Positions 56,488-63,543 of a stretch of 63,543 nucleotides of DNA are shown piece by piece. The stretch comes from Cloacibacillus sp. (lineage in GTDB: Bacteria > Synergistota > Synergistia > Synergistales > Synergistaceae): the NCBI GenBank assembly GCA_036655895.1, contig JAVVPF010000017.1:1-63543 (forward strand), given 5' to 3'. Both the position numbers and the translations under genes were made by a program. The number at the start of each line of letters is the position of its first letter. Positions within the stretch are counted from its first letter, which is position 1. The notes beneath the pieces are model-generated. The model searched no databases and had not been told where the DNA came from. It was given only the letters and a program-made list of their open reading frames with translations.

Positions 56488-58410
56488 ATGAGGCAGGACA
56501 AGAGACAAACGGCGATCGTAATTCCCGGTTTCTGGCTTCCGATAATAGCCGCGTTTTTAGTCTGGCTAAAATTTTTCTCAGTCGATTTCGCGGCGGCGGG
56601 AGTGCTCAACTGGCCGGTCTTTGGAGTGGAAGAGGCGCTTGGCCCGCTGCGGCACGTAGTGCGCGCGGCGGCTGTCGCCCCTCCTTCGCTTGCCGCCGTC
56701 CTCTGCCTTTTTATACCGGCGGCCTTTTTGCCCGGCAGGTTTAAAGTAGGTGCTGCGCTTGCGCTTGATTTTCTGCTTTCCGTCCTTGTCGGGACAGACA
56801 GGCTCTTTATAAGATACTACGCGGATATTTTCATCTTTCACGACCTGACGCTCGTCTCGCAGACGGGGCTGATCGTAAAATCAATATGGGCGCTGCTCAA
56901 ACCGTGGGATTTTTTGGTCTTCGCCGACCTTCCGATAGCCCTCTGGCTGCTGCGCACTGGGCGCGTGCGCTTTGACTTTGCGGCGAAGGCACGTAGGGGG
57001 AGGGCTGTGCTTGTTTTGCTCTTTGCCGCCTCCCTTCTTGTGCAGGGCGCGGCTTTGTGGCATTTGAAGACGAGCCGTCCGAACATAATAAACGCCATGT
57101 ACGACAGGCTTTCCGTCTGCGCGTGGATAAGCTCCGGCACCTTCCACTGGTGGGACGCGATCAGCCTCGCGCACAAGACGCTCGCGCCGCGCGGTGTCCC
57201 CGCGGCTCAGACGGAGGAGATAGCGCGTTGGTTTGCCGCATCGGTCCCCGCGCCGCACGCGCGCACGAAGGCGGTCAACCTCGTGCTCGTGCAGTGCGAG
57301 TCGCTCCAGTATTTTGTGACAGACCTTGCGATAAACGGCGTCCCCGTGACGCCGAACCTCAATAAATTCAAAAACGAGTGCCTCTACTACCCGAACGCGT
57401 GGAGCCAGGCGGCTGGCGGCAACAGCTCCGACGCGGAGTTCATGGCAAACACGGGGCTCTTTCCCGCGCCCTTTGGAGCGGCCTACACCTTATACGCCAA
57501 CGACGACTACAACTCTCTTGCGCGCGTTATGCGCCAGCAGCGCGGCGCGCGCGCCGTCGTAGTGCAGGGGACGAAGAGCGCGTTCTGGAACTGCCACCGT
57601 ATGCACCCGAAGCTCTGGTTCCACAAGCAGTACAGCCAGAGCACCTACCCCGACGACGAGGCGATCGGCCTCGGCTTAAGCGACCGCGCCATCTTCACGC
57701 GCGTCCTTTCGCTCTTTGGGGAGATGGACGGCCCCTTCTACGGCTTCATCGTGACGCTGACGAGCCATCATCCGTTCGATTTTGAAGGCATACCGAAGGA
57801 CTCTCTGCCCCTGCCACCTGAGCTGCAAAATACGCTCATAGGAAATTATCTGCTCTCCGTAAATTATTTTGACAAACAATTCGGCCTCTTCATCGACGGC
57901 ATGAGAGAGCGCGGCCTTTTAGACAAAAGCCTCATCGTAGTCTACGGCGACCATCCGGCCGTCCCCATAGCCTACAGAGAGGACATGGAGCGGCTGCTTG
58001 GCAAAAGCCTGGAAGATGCGGCCGATTGGAAGGCGACGCGCCGCGTCACGCTGATGTTCCGCGTGCCGGAGTACGCGAAATCCCCGAAGGTCTTATATGA
58101 AAACGCGGGACACATGGACATCCTTCCAACCGCCGCGGGACTCATGGGGCTTAAAATAAAAACTGTTTTTGGGAACGACCTGCTATCGTCCGGCAAAAAA
58201 TCGCCCGTCGTCTTTAGGAACGGCAGCTACATAGACGGCGACACCTTCGTTGAGCCTGGAATCGGGCGCGCCTCAAACCTCAAAACCGGCGAGCGCCGGG
58301 ACGACGGAGAATTTGAAAAAGAAACGCAAGAGGCCGCGCTGCGTCTTAAATACAGCGACCTCATTCTGGAACACAATCTAATTGAAAAAATATTAAAAAT
58401 CACAAGATGA
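56488..58410 (+). CDS. LtaS/sulfatase-type membrane phosphoglycerol transferase homologue, copy 2
   Basis: Tandem paralogue of the preceding gene, 640 residues, with the same plan: about five N-terminal helices, then a sulfatase-like domain with Glu271 in LVQCESLQYF, Ser313 in GNSSDAEF, VQGTKSAFWNCHRMHP and Asp488-His489 in VVYGDHPAV. The C-terminal blocks (PVVFRNGSYIDGDTFVEPG) also align with copy 1. The start is ATG 56488 with AAGGGTGAG upstream; a GTG four codons earlier overlaps that site. The copies differ widely in the loops, so they may have different acceptors. Substrate unknown. Confidence 0.82.
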   Translation: MRQDKRQTAIVIPGFWLPIIAAFLVWLKFFSVDFAAAGVLNWPVFGVEEALGPLRHVVRAAAVAPPSLAAVLCLFIPAAFLPGRFKVGAALALDFLLSVLVGTDRLFIRYYADIFIFHDLTLVSQTGLIVKSIWALLKPWDFLVFADLPIALWLLRTGRVRFDFAAKARRGRAVLVLLFAASLLVQGAALWHLKTSRPNIINAMYDRLSVCAWISSGTFHWWDAISLAHKTLAPRGVPAAQTEEIARWFAASVPAPHARTKAVNLVLVQCESLQYFVTDLAINGVPVTPNLNKFKNECLYYPNAWSQAAGGNSSDAEFMANTGLFPAPFGAAYTLYANDDYNSLARVMRQQRGARAVVVQGTKSAFWNCHRMHPKLWFHKQYSQSTYPDDEAIGLGLSDRAIFTRVLSLFGEMDGPFYGFIVTLTSHHPFDFEGIPKDSLPLPPELQNTLIGNYLLSVNYFDKQFGLFIDGMRERGLLDKSLIVVYGDHPAVPIAYREDMERLLGKSLEDAADWKATRRVTLMFRVPEYAKSPKVLYENAGHMDILPTAAGLMGLKIKTVFGNDLLSSGKKSPVVFRNGSYIDGDTFVEPGIGRASNLKTGERRDDGEFEKETQEAALRLKYSDLILEHNLIEKILKITR

Positions 58411-58494
58411 GGCGGCGGCATTTGGCATTGTAATAACAGGCTATCGGATGTAAGATAGATAGGCCTATGAAATTAGAACGGGAGTGGCTTTATT

Positions 58495-59805
58495 ATGGAC
58501 AAGACGGAATTGTTTTACTGGGTGATTTGGTGGGGATGGTGGATAATCCAGTTTATCCTCTACACGCTTCTGGCCGGTCTCATGTGCGACGGCCTCTATC
58601 AGATTGCGGTGAGCCTCCGCGGCTTCTGGAGCCAGCAAAAGCTGCCTCAGGCAAAGCGCTACAGACGCTTTTGCGTGCTCGTGCCCGCTCACAACGAGGC
58701 TATGGTTATAACTCCGCTTCTTGACAGTTTGGCAAATCAAAATTATCCGAAGAACTGCTATAAAGTCTACGCCTCTTGCGACAACTGCTCTGACAATACG
58801 GCGGAGCTTGCTTCGCGTCACGGCGCGGTTGCGCTTGAACGCTTCGACAAAGAACACAACGGCAAGACATGGAACGTCCGCTGGGCGCTGACCAAGATCC
58901 CCTTTGACGAATACGACGCTCTTGCGATGTTTGACGCGGACAATCTGGCCGACAAAAACTTCCTGATGGCGATGAACAACTACATGGAGCTGCACCCGGA
59001 GGCCGAGGCCATCCAGGGAGTGCTTGACGTAAAGAACCCCGACGACAACTGGCTGACGCGTTCCTACGCGCTCGCCTACTGGTTCACCAACAGATTCTGG
59101 CAGCTTGCACGCGGCCTTTGGGGGCTTTCCTGCACGCTGGGCGGAACCGGCCTCGTCATCCGCACCGCGACGCTTGAACGCATCGGCTGGAACCTTCAGA
59201 GCCTCACGGAGGATCTTGAGATGTCGACGCGCCTCATCCTCTCCGGCAGCCGCGTCCACTGGAACGACGCGGCCGTCATCTACGACGAAAAGCCGCAGGA
59301 CATGGCCATCTCAAAACGTCAGCGCACGCGCTGGATGCAGGGCCATTACTGGGTCTTCTGGAACTACGGCTGGGACGCGCTGAAAGCCTTCTTCGTCACG
59401 CGCCGCCTCCAGTATCTCGACCTCTTCCTCTACCTGCTCGCCCCGGCGAAATCCTGCCTCGGCATCATCATAATGCTCGCCGGTATGGCCTTTACTCTTA
59501 TAAACAACATGGTGCTCTATCCGTCGTCCGACATCCCGCAGTCGATGATGGAATGGTCGCTCTTCTTCGGGCTGCCCATCTTCTCCATCATCGCCTTCTG
59601 CCTCATCTGCGCCATAGCGGGGCCGTCGATGCACGAAAAGAAATTCACCCTCAGATATGTGAAGGATACCTTCGCGTATTTCTGGTTCGGGCTCACATGG
59701 ATACCGATACTCTTCAAAGCCGCCTTCCTCGCGAAAGATCAGGGCAACTGGGTCAAGACGGAGCATACGCGCAGCATGTCCATTGACGAGTTGAAGTCCA
59801 AGTAG
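58495..59805 (+). CDS. Membrane glycosyltransferase family 2
   Basis: Processive-type GT2 enzyme of 436 residues. A membrane helix spans about residues 10-38, then the catalytic domain with CVLVPAHNEAMVITPLLDSL, DNCSD, FDADN (sugar-nucleotide/metal site), TEDLEMSTR (catalytic Asp) and QRTRWMQGHYWVF (the QxxRW motif of cellulose and chitin synthase-like enzymes). Three further hydrophobic segments lie after residue 300. It follows the two LtaS-like genes by 84 bases and precedes a transporter gene in the same frame. A role in making an envelope polysaccharide or glycolipid is likely; sugar unknown. Confidence 0.87.
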   Translation: MDKTELFYWVIWWGWWIIQFILYTLLAGLMCDGLYQIAVSLRGFWSQQKLPQAKRYRRFCVLVPAHNEAMVITPLLDSLANQNYPKNCYKVYASCDNCSDNTAELASRHGAVALERFDKEHNGKTWNVRWALTKIPFDEYDALAMFDADNLADKNFLMAMNNYMELHPEAEAIQGVLDVKNPDDNWLTRSYALAYWFTNRFWQLARGLWGLSCTLGGTGLVIRTATLERIGWNLQSLTEDLEMSTRLILSGSRVHWNDAAVIYDEKPQDMAISKRQRTRWMQGHYWVFWNYGWDALKAFFVTRRLQYLDLFLYLLAPAKSCLGIIIMLAGMAFTLINNMVLYPSSDIPQSMMEWSLFFGLPIFSIIAFCLICAIAGPSMHEKKFTLRYVKDTFAYFWFGLTWIPILFKAAFLAKDQGNWVKTEHTRSMSIDELKSK

Positions 59806-59817
59806 CGGGGGGAAGAG

Positions 59818-61104
59818 ATCATAAAAACACAGTTCGCACTATTTACGGAGCGCCGCTTCCTGCCGTTCTTCCTGACGCAGTTTCTCGGAGCCTTCAACGA
59901 CAACCTTTTTAAAAGCGCGCTTGTAACGCTGATAACTTTTCGGCTCGCAGCAGTCTATAATGTCAACGCCCCGATGCTCATAACAGTAGTAGCGGGGCTT
60001 TTTATTTTGCCCTTTTTTCTGTTTTCGTCGCTCGCGGGGCAGATATGCGACAAGTATGAAAAAAGCTTTCTTATCCGCATAATAAAATTTGTTGAGATAA
60101 TCCTCATGTGTCTGACGGCGGCGGCCTTTGAGATGATGCAGCTTTGGTGGCTCGTCTTTCTGCTCTTCTGCATGGGCACTCAGTCCACCTTCTTCGGCCC
60201 GCTCAAATACAGCATACTGCCGCAGCTTTTGACCGACGACGAACTTATCGCAGGCAACGGCCTTGTAAACGCCGGAACGAACGTGGCGATACTGACTGGC
60301 ACGCTCTGCGGAGGGCTGCTCATACTCTCCGCGTCAGGAAGGCACTACATCGCAATAGGCATAATCGGCGTGGCTATCGCAGGATACGCCGCCTCCCGCT
60401 TCATCCCCAACTCACCCGCAGCTGCGCCCGGTCTTAAGATAGACCGCAATCTCTTTCGTTCTACGTGGCAGATGCTCGCCTATCCCGTCGCAAACAAACG
60501 CGTCTTTACCGCGATACTCGGGATAAGCTGGTTCTGGTTCATCGGCTCCGTCTACCTGGCGCAGTTTCCGTCGTACGCAAAGGACGTCATAGGCGGAGAT
60601 GAGCAGGTATCGACATTGTTTCTAGTCATATTTTCAATAGGCGTGGGGCTTGGCGCCACCTGCTGCAACAAACTGCTGAAAGGCCGCGTCTCGGGAAAAT
60701 ACCTGCCGGCGAGCCTCGTCTGCATCAGCCTCTTCACAGCGCTGCTCTGCTACTTCAGCCGCGACCTCTTCCCCGGCCAACAACTGGGTTCGCTTGCCGT
60801 CTTTATAGGCTCGCCAGGCTCCGTTCCGATAATCCTATCAATGCTGCTGCTTGCGGTGGCGGGTGGCATATTCAGCGTTCCTATGTACGCCATAATGCAG
60901 CGGCTCACGCCGCCCACGCACATGGCGCGCGTAATAGCGTCGCTCAACATCTTCAACTCATTCTATATGGTGGTGGCCGCTTTGCTCTGCGCCGTCATGA
61001 TAGGCGCGGGAGCCTCCATCTTGTTCATCTTCATCTCTATGGCGGCGCTGAACTTTTTCATGCTGCCGTTAGCCTTTAAACTCTCGGGGGTAGATTATGA
61101 CTGA
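59818..61104 (+). CDS. LplT-like MFS transporter with no ordinary start codon
   Basis: A major-facilitator protein whose conserved opening, FLPFFLTQFLGAFNDNLFKS, lies upstream of the first in-frame ATG (59974). That ATG would remove the first helix. Between the GT2 stop (TAG 59803-59805) and 59974 there is no in-frame ATG, GTG or TTG. GGGGGGAAGAG (59807-59816) is followed by ATC (59818) and ATA (59821), either giving a start Met-(Ile)-Lys-Thr-Gln-Phe. I annotate from the ATC, giving 428 residues and about 12 helices. The gene is in the same frame as GT2, so UAG readthrough is also possible. Relatives (LplT) flip lysophospholipids. It overlaps the aldolase gene by eight bases. Confidence 0.75.
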   Translation: MIKTQFALFTERRFLPFFLTQFLGAFNDNLFKSALVTLITFRLAAVYNVNAPMLITVVAGLFILPFFLFSSLAGQICDKYEKSFLIRIIKFVEIILMCLTAAAFEMMQLWWLVFLLFCMGTQSTFFGPLKYSILPQLLTDDELIAGNGLVNAGTNVAILTGTLCGGLLILSASGRHYIAIGIIGVAIAGYAASRFIPNSPAAAPGLKIDRNLFRSTWQMLAYPVANKRVFTAILGISWFWFIGSVYLAQFPSYAKDVIGGDEQVSTLFLVIFSIGVGLGATCCNKLLKGRVSGKYLPASLVCISLFTALLCYFSRDLFPGQQLGSLAVFIGSPGSVPIILSMLLLAVAGGIFSVPMYAIMQRLTPPTHMARVIASLNIFNSFYMVVAALLCAVMIGAGASILFIFISMAALNFFMLPLAFKLSGVDYD

Positions 61105-61744
61105 TCGTCAAATGAGAAACGCGCTCATCCAGAGCGCCCGCGAAATGCTGGCCGCCGGACTCGTGCAGGGAACCGGCGGAAATTTCAGCCTGCGCTGCGA
61201 AGAGGGGCTTATCATCACGCCAAGCGGCATGGAGTACAACACGCTGACGCCGGAAGACCTGCCAAAGCTTGCGCTCGACGGCAGAGTGCTTGAAGGCAGA
61301 AGAGCGCCCTCTGTGGAAAACGGGCTGCACCGCGCCATCTATCGCGCGCGACGCGACGTGTTGGCCGTCGTGCACACCCATTCCGTCTGTGCTTCGGCCG
61401 CCTCCGCGCTTAGGCGTGCGCTTCCCGCGCTGCTTGACAATCAAGCGGTGCTTTTTGGCGGGGCTGTGCCCTGCGCAGCATACGCGCCTATCGGCACGCC
61501 GGAGCTTGCGGAAAACGCACTTTCGGCGCTGGGACGCGGTTTTGCCGTGCTTCTTGCGAACCACGGGGCGGTCTGCGTGGGAGCCACGCTGAAAGAGGCT
61601 GAGAGCCGCTGTTTTATGCTTGAACTTTTTGCAAAAGTATATTTTTTGACGGCGGGGGCCGGAGGGGCCGTCGCACTCACAGAGGCCGAAGCAAAAGACG
61701 AGGCTGAGGACATGGCAAGACGCTACGGCCAGCAGCAGAAATAA
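61097..61744 (+). CDS. Class II aldolase/adducin family protein
   Basis: A 215-residue zinc aldolase-fold protein like L-fuculose- or L-ribulose-phosphate enzymes. TGGNFSLRCEEGLIITPSG near residue 25, the Glu of SVENGLHRAIY near 74, the zinc histidines in VVHTHSV near 93, and the third histidine in LLANHGAVCVG near 155. Its ATG overlaps the end of the transporter gene. It may make or break a sugar-phosphate precursor, but nothing here fixes the substrate. Confidence 0.85.
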   Translation: MTDRQMRNALIQSAREMLAAGLVQGTGGNFSLRCEEGLIITPSGMEYNTLTPEDLPKLALDGRVLEGRRAPSVENGLHRAIYRARRDVLAVVHTHSVCASAASALRRALPALLDNQAVLFGGAVPCAAYAPIGTPELAENALSALGRGFAVLLANHGAVCVGATLKEAESRCFMLELFAKVYFLTAGAGGAVALTEAEAKDEAEDMARRYGQQQK

Positions 61745-61778
61745 TAATTAAAAATAAAACGCGCCGGGCGCAAGAAAT

Positions 61779-61820
61779 AAATAAGCGGGCCTTTCCTTTG
61801 AGGGGAAAAGCCCGCTTATT
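61779..61820. terminator. Hairpin terminator between the aldolase and ferredoxin genes
   Basis: AATAAGCGGGC (61779-61789) pairs with GCCCGCTTATT (61810-61820), extended inward by TTTCC/GGAAA across one mismatch. Runs of T follow on the minus strand (TTATTTATTTC), so it best suits the ferredoxin transcript and may also stop the plus strand. Confidence 0.75.
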
Positions 61821-61837
61821 GTCCTATTAAGGAAAAA

Positions 61838-62011
61838 CTACATAGAAATAGCGGATACCGGGCAGGTGGAGACGCATGAGCCGCATTCCACGCACGGGTC
61901 TGGGTCAACGTGGGCTTTGCCGTCCTGCATTGAGATAGCGGATACCGGGCACACGCCGACGCAGGCCTCGCAGCCTACGCATACATCCTGATCAACTGTT
62001 GCTTTAGCCAT
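61838..62011 (-). CDS. 2[4Fe-4S] ferredoxin
   Basis: A 57-residue clostridial-type electron carrier. Cys11, 14, 17 and 21 form the first CxxCxxCxxxCP cluster motif and Cys40, 43, 46 and 50 the second; the two halves end in the same PVSAISM, reflecting the internal duplication of this family. AGGAGG lies nine bases before the ATG. It likely serves oxidoreductases of amino-acid fermentation. It has its own promoter and terminator and is divergent from nhaC. Confidence 0.95.
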   Translation of the reverse strand: MAKATVDQDVCVGCEACVGVCPVSAISMQDGKAHVDPDPCVECGSCVSTCPVSAISM

Positions 62012-62053
62012 TGTAAGAAGTCCTCCTTAAGGTTTTTAGCTCTCATATTTTGA

Positions 62054-62074
62054 TACGGGGACAAGATCCCCGCA
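62054..62074 (-). promoter_or_regulatory. Stable 5' leader hairpin of the ferredoxin mRNA
   Basis: Perfect six-base GC-rich arms CGGGGA and TCCCCG (62056-62061, 62067-62072) with a five-base loop, falling a few bases after the predicted start point. It may protect the 5' end of the message. Confidence 0.45.
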
Positions 62075-62084
62075 TACGGTGACT

Positions 62085-62113
62085 ATTCTAGCGTGAAATG
62101 CCTCAAGCATCAA
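62085..62113 (-). promoter_or_regulatory. Ferredoxin promoter
   Basis: On the minus strand: TTGATG (62108-62113), a 17-base spacer, then TAGAAT (62085-62090). Confidence 0.6.
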
Positions 62114-62366
62114 CTGGTATTTTTAAAATAAATTATTGATAAATTTCATGTTCCAATAATACTATTCTAAGTAAAACTACAGAGCCGTCATCCTTAAATT
62201 AAGACTATAAATTACAGTAAGTTTGTTGCTGCAAAACTTTTAAATAAAAAATAAATATCGAAAAATTACATAGTTTACCAAAAGAAGGAGGTGCAATAAG
62301 AGCCATTGTTATCGCTTTTTTAAGTTCCGCAAATCTTCTAAATTTTGAAAGGAGAGTTGGTCGTTA
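62114..62366 (+). promoter_or_regulatory. AT-rich leader region of nhaC, with an unused strong ribosome site
   Basis: This 250-base gap is AT-rich and must hold the nhaC promoter, though no single pair of boxes stands out. AAGGAGGTG (62285-62293) is a near-perfect ribosome site. It is followed by an open stretch beginning at ATA 62296 that ends in a TAA (62365-62367) overlapping the nhaC ATG. No ATG, GTG or TTG starts that stretch in frame. Confidence 0.4.
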
Positions 62367-63543
62367 ATGGAACAGGAGAAAAAGAACATCCAGGAAAAAG
62401 AACCAAAAATTCCGTCGCTGCTGGTTTCACTTCTTATACTGCTTGCCGTTGCCGGAATGATAATGGCGGCCGTTTTGAAGTACGGCACAGACATCCACAT
62501 CGTGCTTATTTTAGGAGCTATACTTGCAGGCGCAGTAGGCGTATTTTATTTAGGCTTTAAATATGAAGCGATTGAAACAGGGATAATCGACGGTATCATG
62601 GTCGGTATGCAGGCATGCCTCATCCTCTACACGGTAGGCCCGCTCGTCGGCACTTGGATAAGCAGCGGAGTCGTCCCCAGCATGATCTACTACGGACTCT
62701 CCATCATCTCGCCTTCGATCTTCCTCTTTGCTACACTTATAATCTGCTCGGTCGTATCTCTCGCCACGGGTACCTCGTGGGGCACCTCCGGCACCGTCGG
62801 CATCGCGCTTCTTGGCATAGCTATAGGCCTTGGAGTCCCGGCGCCTCTCACCGTCGGCATAATAATCTCCGGAGCCTACTTCGGAGACAAGATGTCGCCT
62901 CTTTCTGACACTACGAACTTGGCCCCGGCAGTCTCCGGCACCTCGCTCTTCCAGCATATACGCGCCATGTGCTGGACGACCGGCCCGACCTACGTCATAG
63001 TAGTGGCCATCACGCTCTTCATAGGATTCAGATATTCAAGCGGCACGCTCGACTATACAAAGATCGAAGCGCTTCAGCTTCTGCTCGCAAAAGAATTCTG
63101 GATCAGCCCCATTTCCCTTATCGCACCTATCGCTGTCATCGGCCTCTCGGCAATGCGTAAGCCCGCCCTTCCGTCACTTTGGATAGGCATAGGCATCGCC
63201 GTTGGATTTGCCTTTGTACAGGGACACACCTTCGGCGACATCCTGAACATCATGCAGAACGGATACGTGCCTACGGTAACGGCGGACATCGCAAACACAG
63301 CGGAGGACCAGGCCGCTCTTGCAGCCATCCTTACGAAGAACGGCATTACAATGGATGCGAAAGTGGTGCTTGAAGCCGCCAAAGACATCGTGACGCTCAT
63401 GGAGCGCGGCGGCCTCCAGTCGATGAACTGGACGATCTCCCTCATCCTCTGCGCGTTCACCTTCGGGTCCACGATGAACATCTGCGGATTCCTCAAAGTC
63501 ATCCTTGAGGCCATCATGAAGCCGATAAGGACAGTCGGCGGCC
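62367..63543 (+). CDS. nhaC: NhaC-family Na+/H+ antiporter (cut by right edge)
   Basis: Sodium/proton antiporter of the NhaC family, with 392 codons visible and the C-terminus outside the window. After a charged start (MEQEKKNIQEKEPK) come repeated hydrophobic helices. SLATGTSWGTSGTVGIALLG near residue 135 and GAYFGDKMSPLSDTTNLAP near residue 173 are family signatures. The ATG at 62367 has GAAAGGAGAG ten bases upstream. Related proteins exchange malate/lactate or other solutes with sodium, so the exact substrate is open. Sodium cycling fits the sodium-coupled TRAP system in this window. Confidence 0.93.
   Translation, partial: MEQEKKNIQEKEPKIPSLLVSLLILLAVAGMIMAAVLKYGTDIHIVLILGAILAGAVGVFYLGFKYEAIETGIIDGIMVGMQACLILYTVGPLVGTWISSGVVPSMIYYGLSIISPSIFLFATLIICSVVSLATGTSWGTSGTVGIALLGIAIGLGVPAPLTVGIIISGAYFGDKMSPLSDTTNLAPAVSGTSLFQHIRAMCWTTGPTYVIVVAITLFIGFRYSSGTLDYTKIEALQLLLAKEFWISPISLIAPIAVIGLSAMRKPALPSLWIGIGIAVGFAFVQGHTFGDILNIMQNGYVPTVTADIANTAEDQAALAAILTKNGITMDAKVVLEAAKDIVTLMERGGLQSMNWTISLILCAFTFGSTMNICGFLKVILEAIMKPIRTVGG

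Noticed and set aside
54567-58410. The two LtaS-like genes as a split or frameshifted single gene
   Set aside because: Each encodes a complete set of helices and a full catalytic domain; they are tandem paralogues.
58465-59259. A 264-codon minus-strand frame across the GT2 gene
   Set aside because: The sense frame has every GT2 motif; this one has none.
1-63543. CRISPR arrays, insertion sequences, tRNA and rRNA genes
   Set aside because: No regularly spaced repeats, transposase motifs, T-loop consensus or rRNA-like segments were noticed on either strand by eye; a covariance-model scan would settle this.

Overview
The window reads as a continuous stretch of chromosome from a GC-rich, Gram-negative anaerobe, most likely a member of the Synergistota (Cloacibacillus-like). 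This is inference. It rests on a secreted papain-type protease ending in a tail of the Synergist-CTERM kind, on the TRAP transporter, NhaC antiporter, ferredoxin and amino-acid aminotransferases expected of an amino-acid fermenter, and on a ribosomal supercluster whose C-terminal order resembles Firmicutes (map - KOW protein - infA - rpmJ, then rplQ - ecfA - ecfA - ecfT - truA). I saw no tRNA, rRNA, CRISPR array, insertion sequence or prophage.

Layout. 1-12.3 kb: mostly minus-strand housekeeping and accessory genes. These are sbcC (cut by the left edge) with sbcD; a TRAP membrane pair (dctQ, dctM) behind a small unknown membrane-anchored protein; mnmE overlapped by a stand-alone PKS-type acyltransferase domain; and a PLP aminotransferase. 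On the plus strand follow a YhaM-type 3'-5' exoribonuclease, an RluA-family pseudouridine synthase and a DUF1847 protein. 12.5-14.1 kb: the secreted cysteine protease.

14.2-43.1 kb: one unbroken co-directional run in which the rpoBC, str, S10, spc and alpha clusters are fused: rpoB, rpoC, an L7Ae-like protein, rpsL, rpsG, fusA, tuf, rpsJ through rplO, secY, adk, map, a KOW protein, infA, rpmJ, rpsM, rpsK, rpsD, rpoA, rplQ. Genes are separated by 0-60 bases and many overlap. rpoB has its own consensus promoters and is not preceded by rplJ-rplL. RpoC is unusually long (1670 residues) because of two large inserts.

43.2-47.9 kb: an ECF transporter energising module (two ATPases and EcfT), truA, mreB and a YkgJ-type cysteine-cluster protein. 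48-49.6 kb: L-lysine 6-transaminase, closed by a two-way terminator. 49.6-54.5 kb: glycogen branching enzyme on the minus strand, then a GlcD-type FAD oxidoreductase overlapping 4-alpha-glucanotransferase on the plus strand. 54.5-61.7 kb: an apparent envelope module made of two tandem LtaS/sulfatase-type membrane phosphotransferases, a membrane GT2 glycosyltransferase, an LplT-like MFS transporter with no ordinary start codon, and a class II aldolase. 61.8 kb to the end: a 2[4Fe-4S] ferredoxin on the minus strand and NhaC on the plus strand, cut by the right edge.

The most unusual signals are: (1) three TTGACA -35 boxes, two ahead of rpoB and one ahead of the L7Ae gene, that sit in or beside hairpin loops, two of the hairpins resembling terminators; (2) RpoC inserts that seem to repeat a unit found in its conserved core; (3) tandem LtaS-like enzymes with Ser where the family nucleophile is Thr; (4) a transporter that can only start at AUC/AUA or by UAG readthrough from the gene before it; (5) a lone acyltransferase domain translationally overlapped with mnmE.
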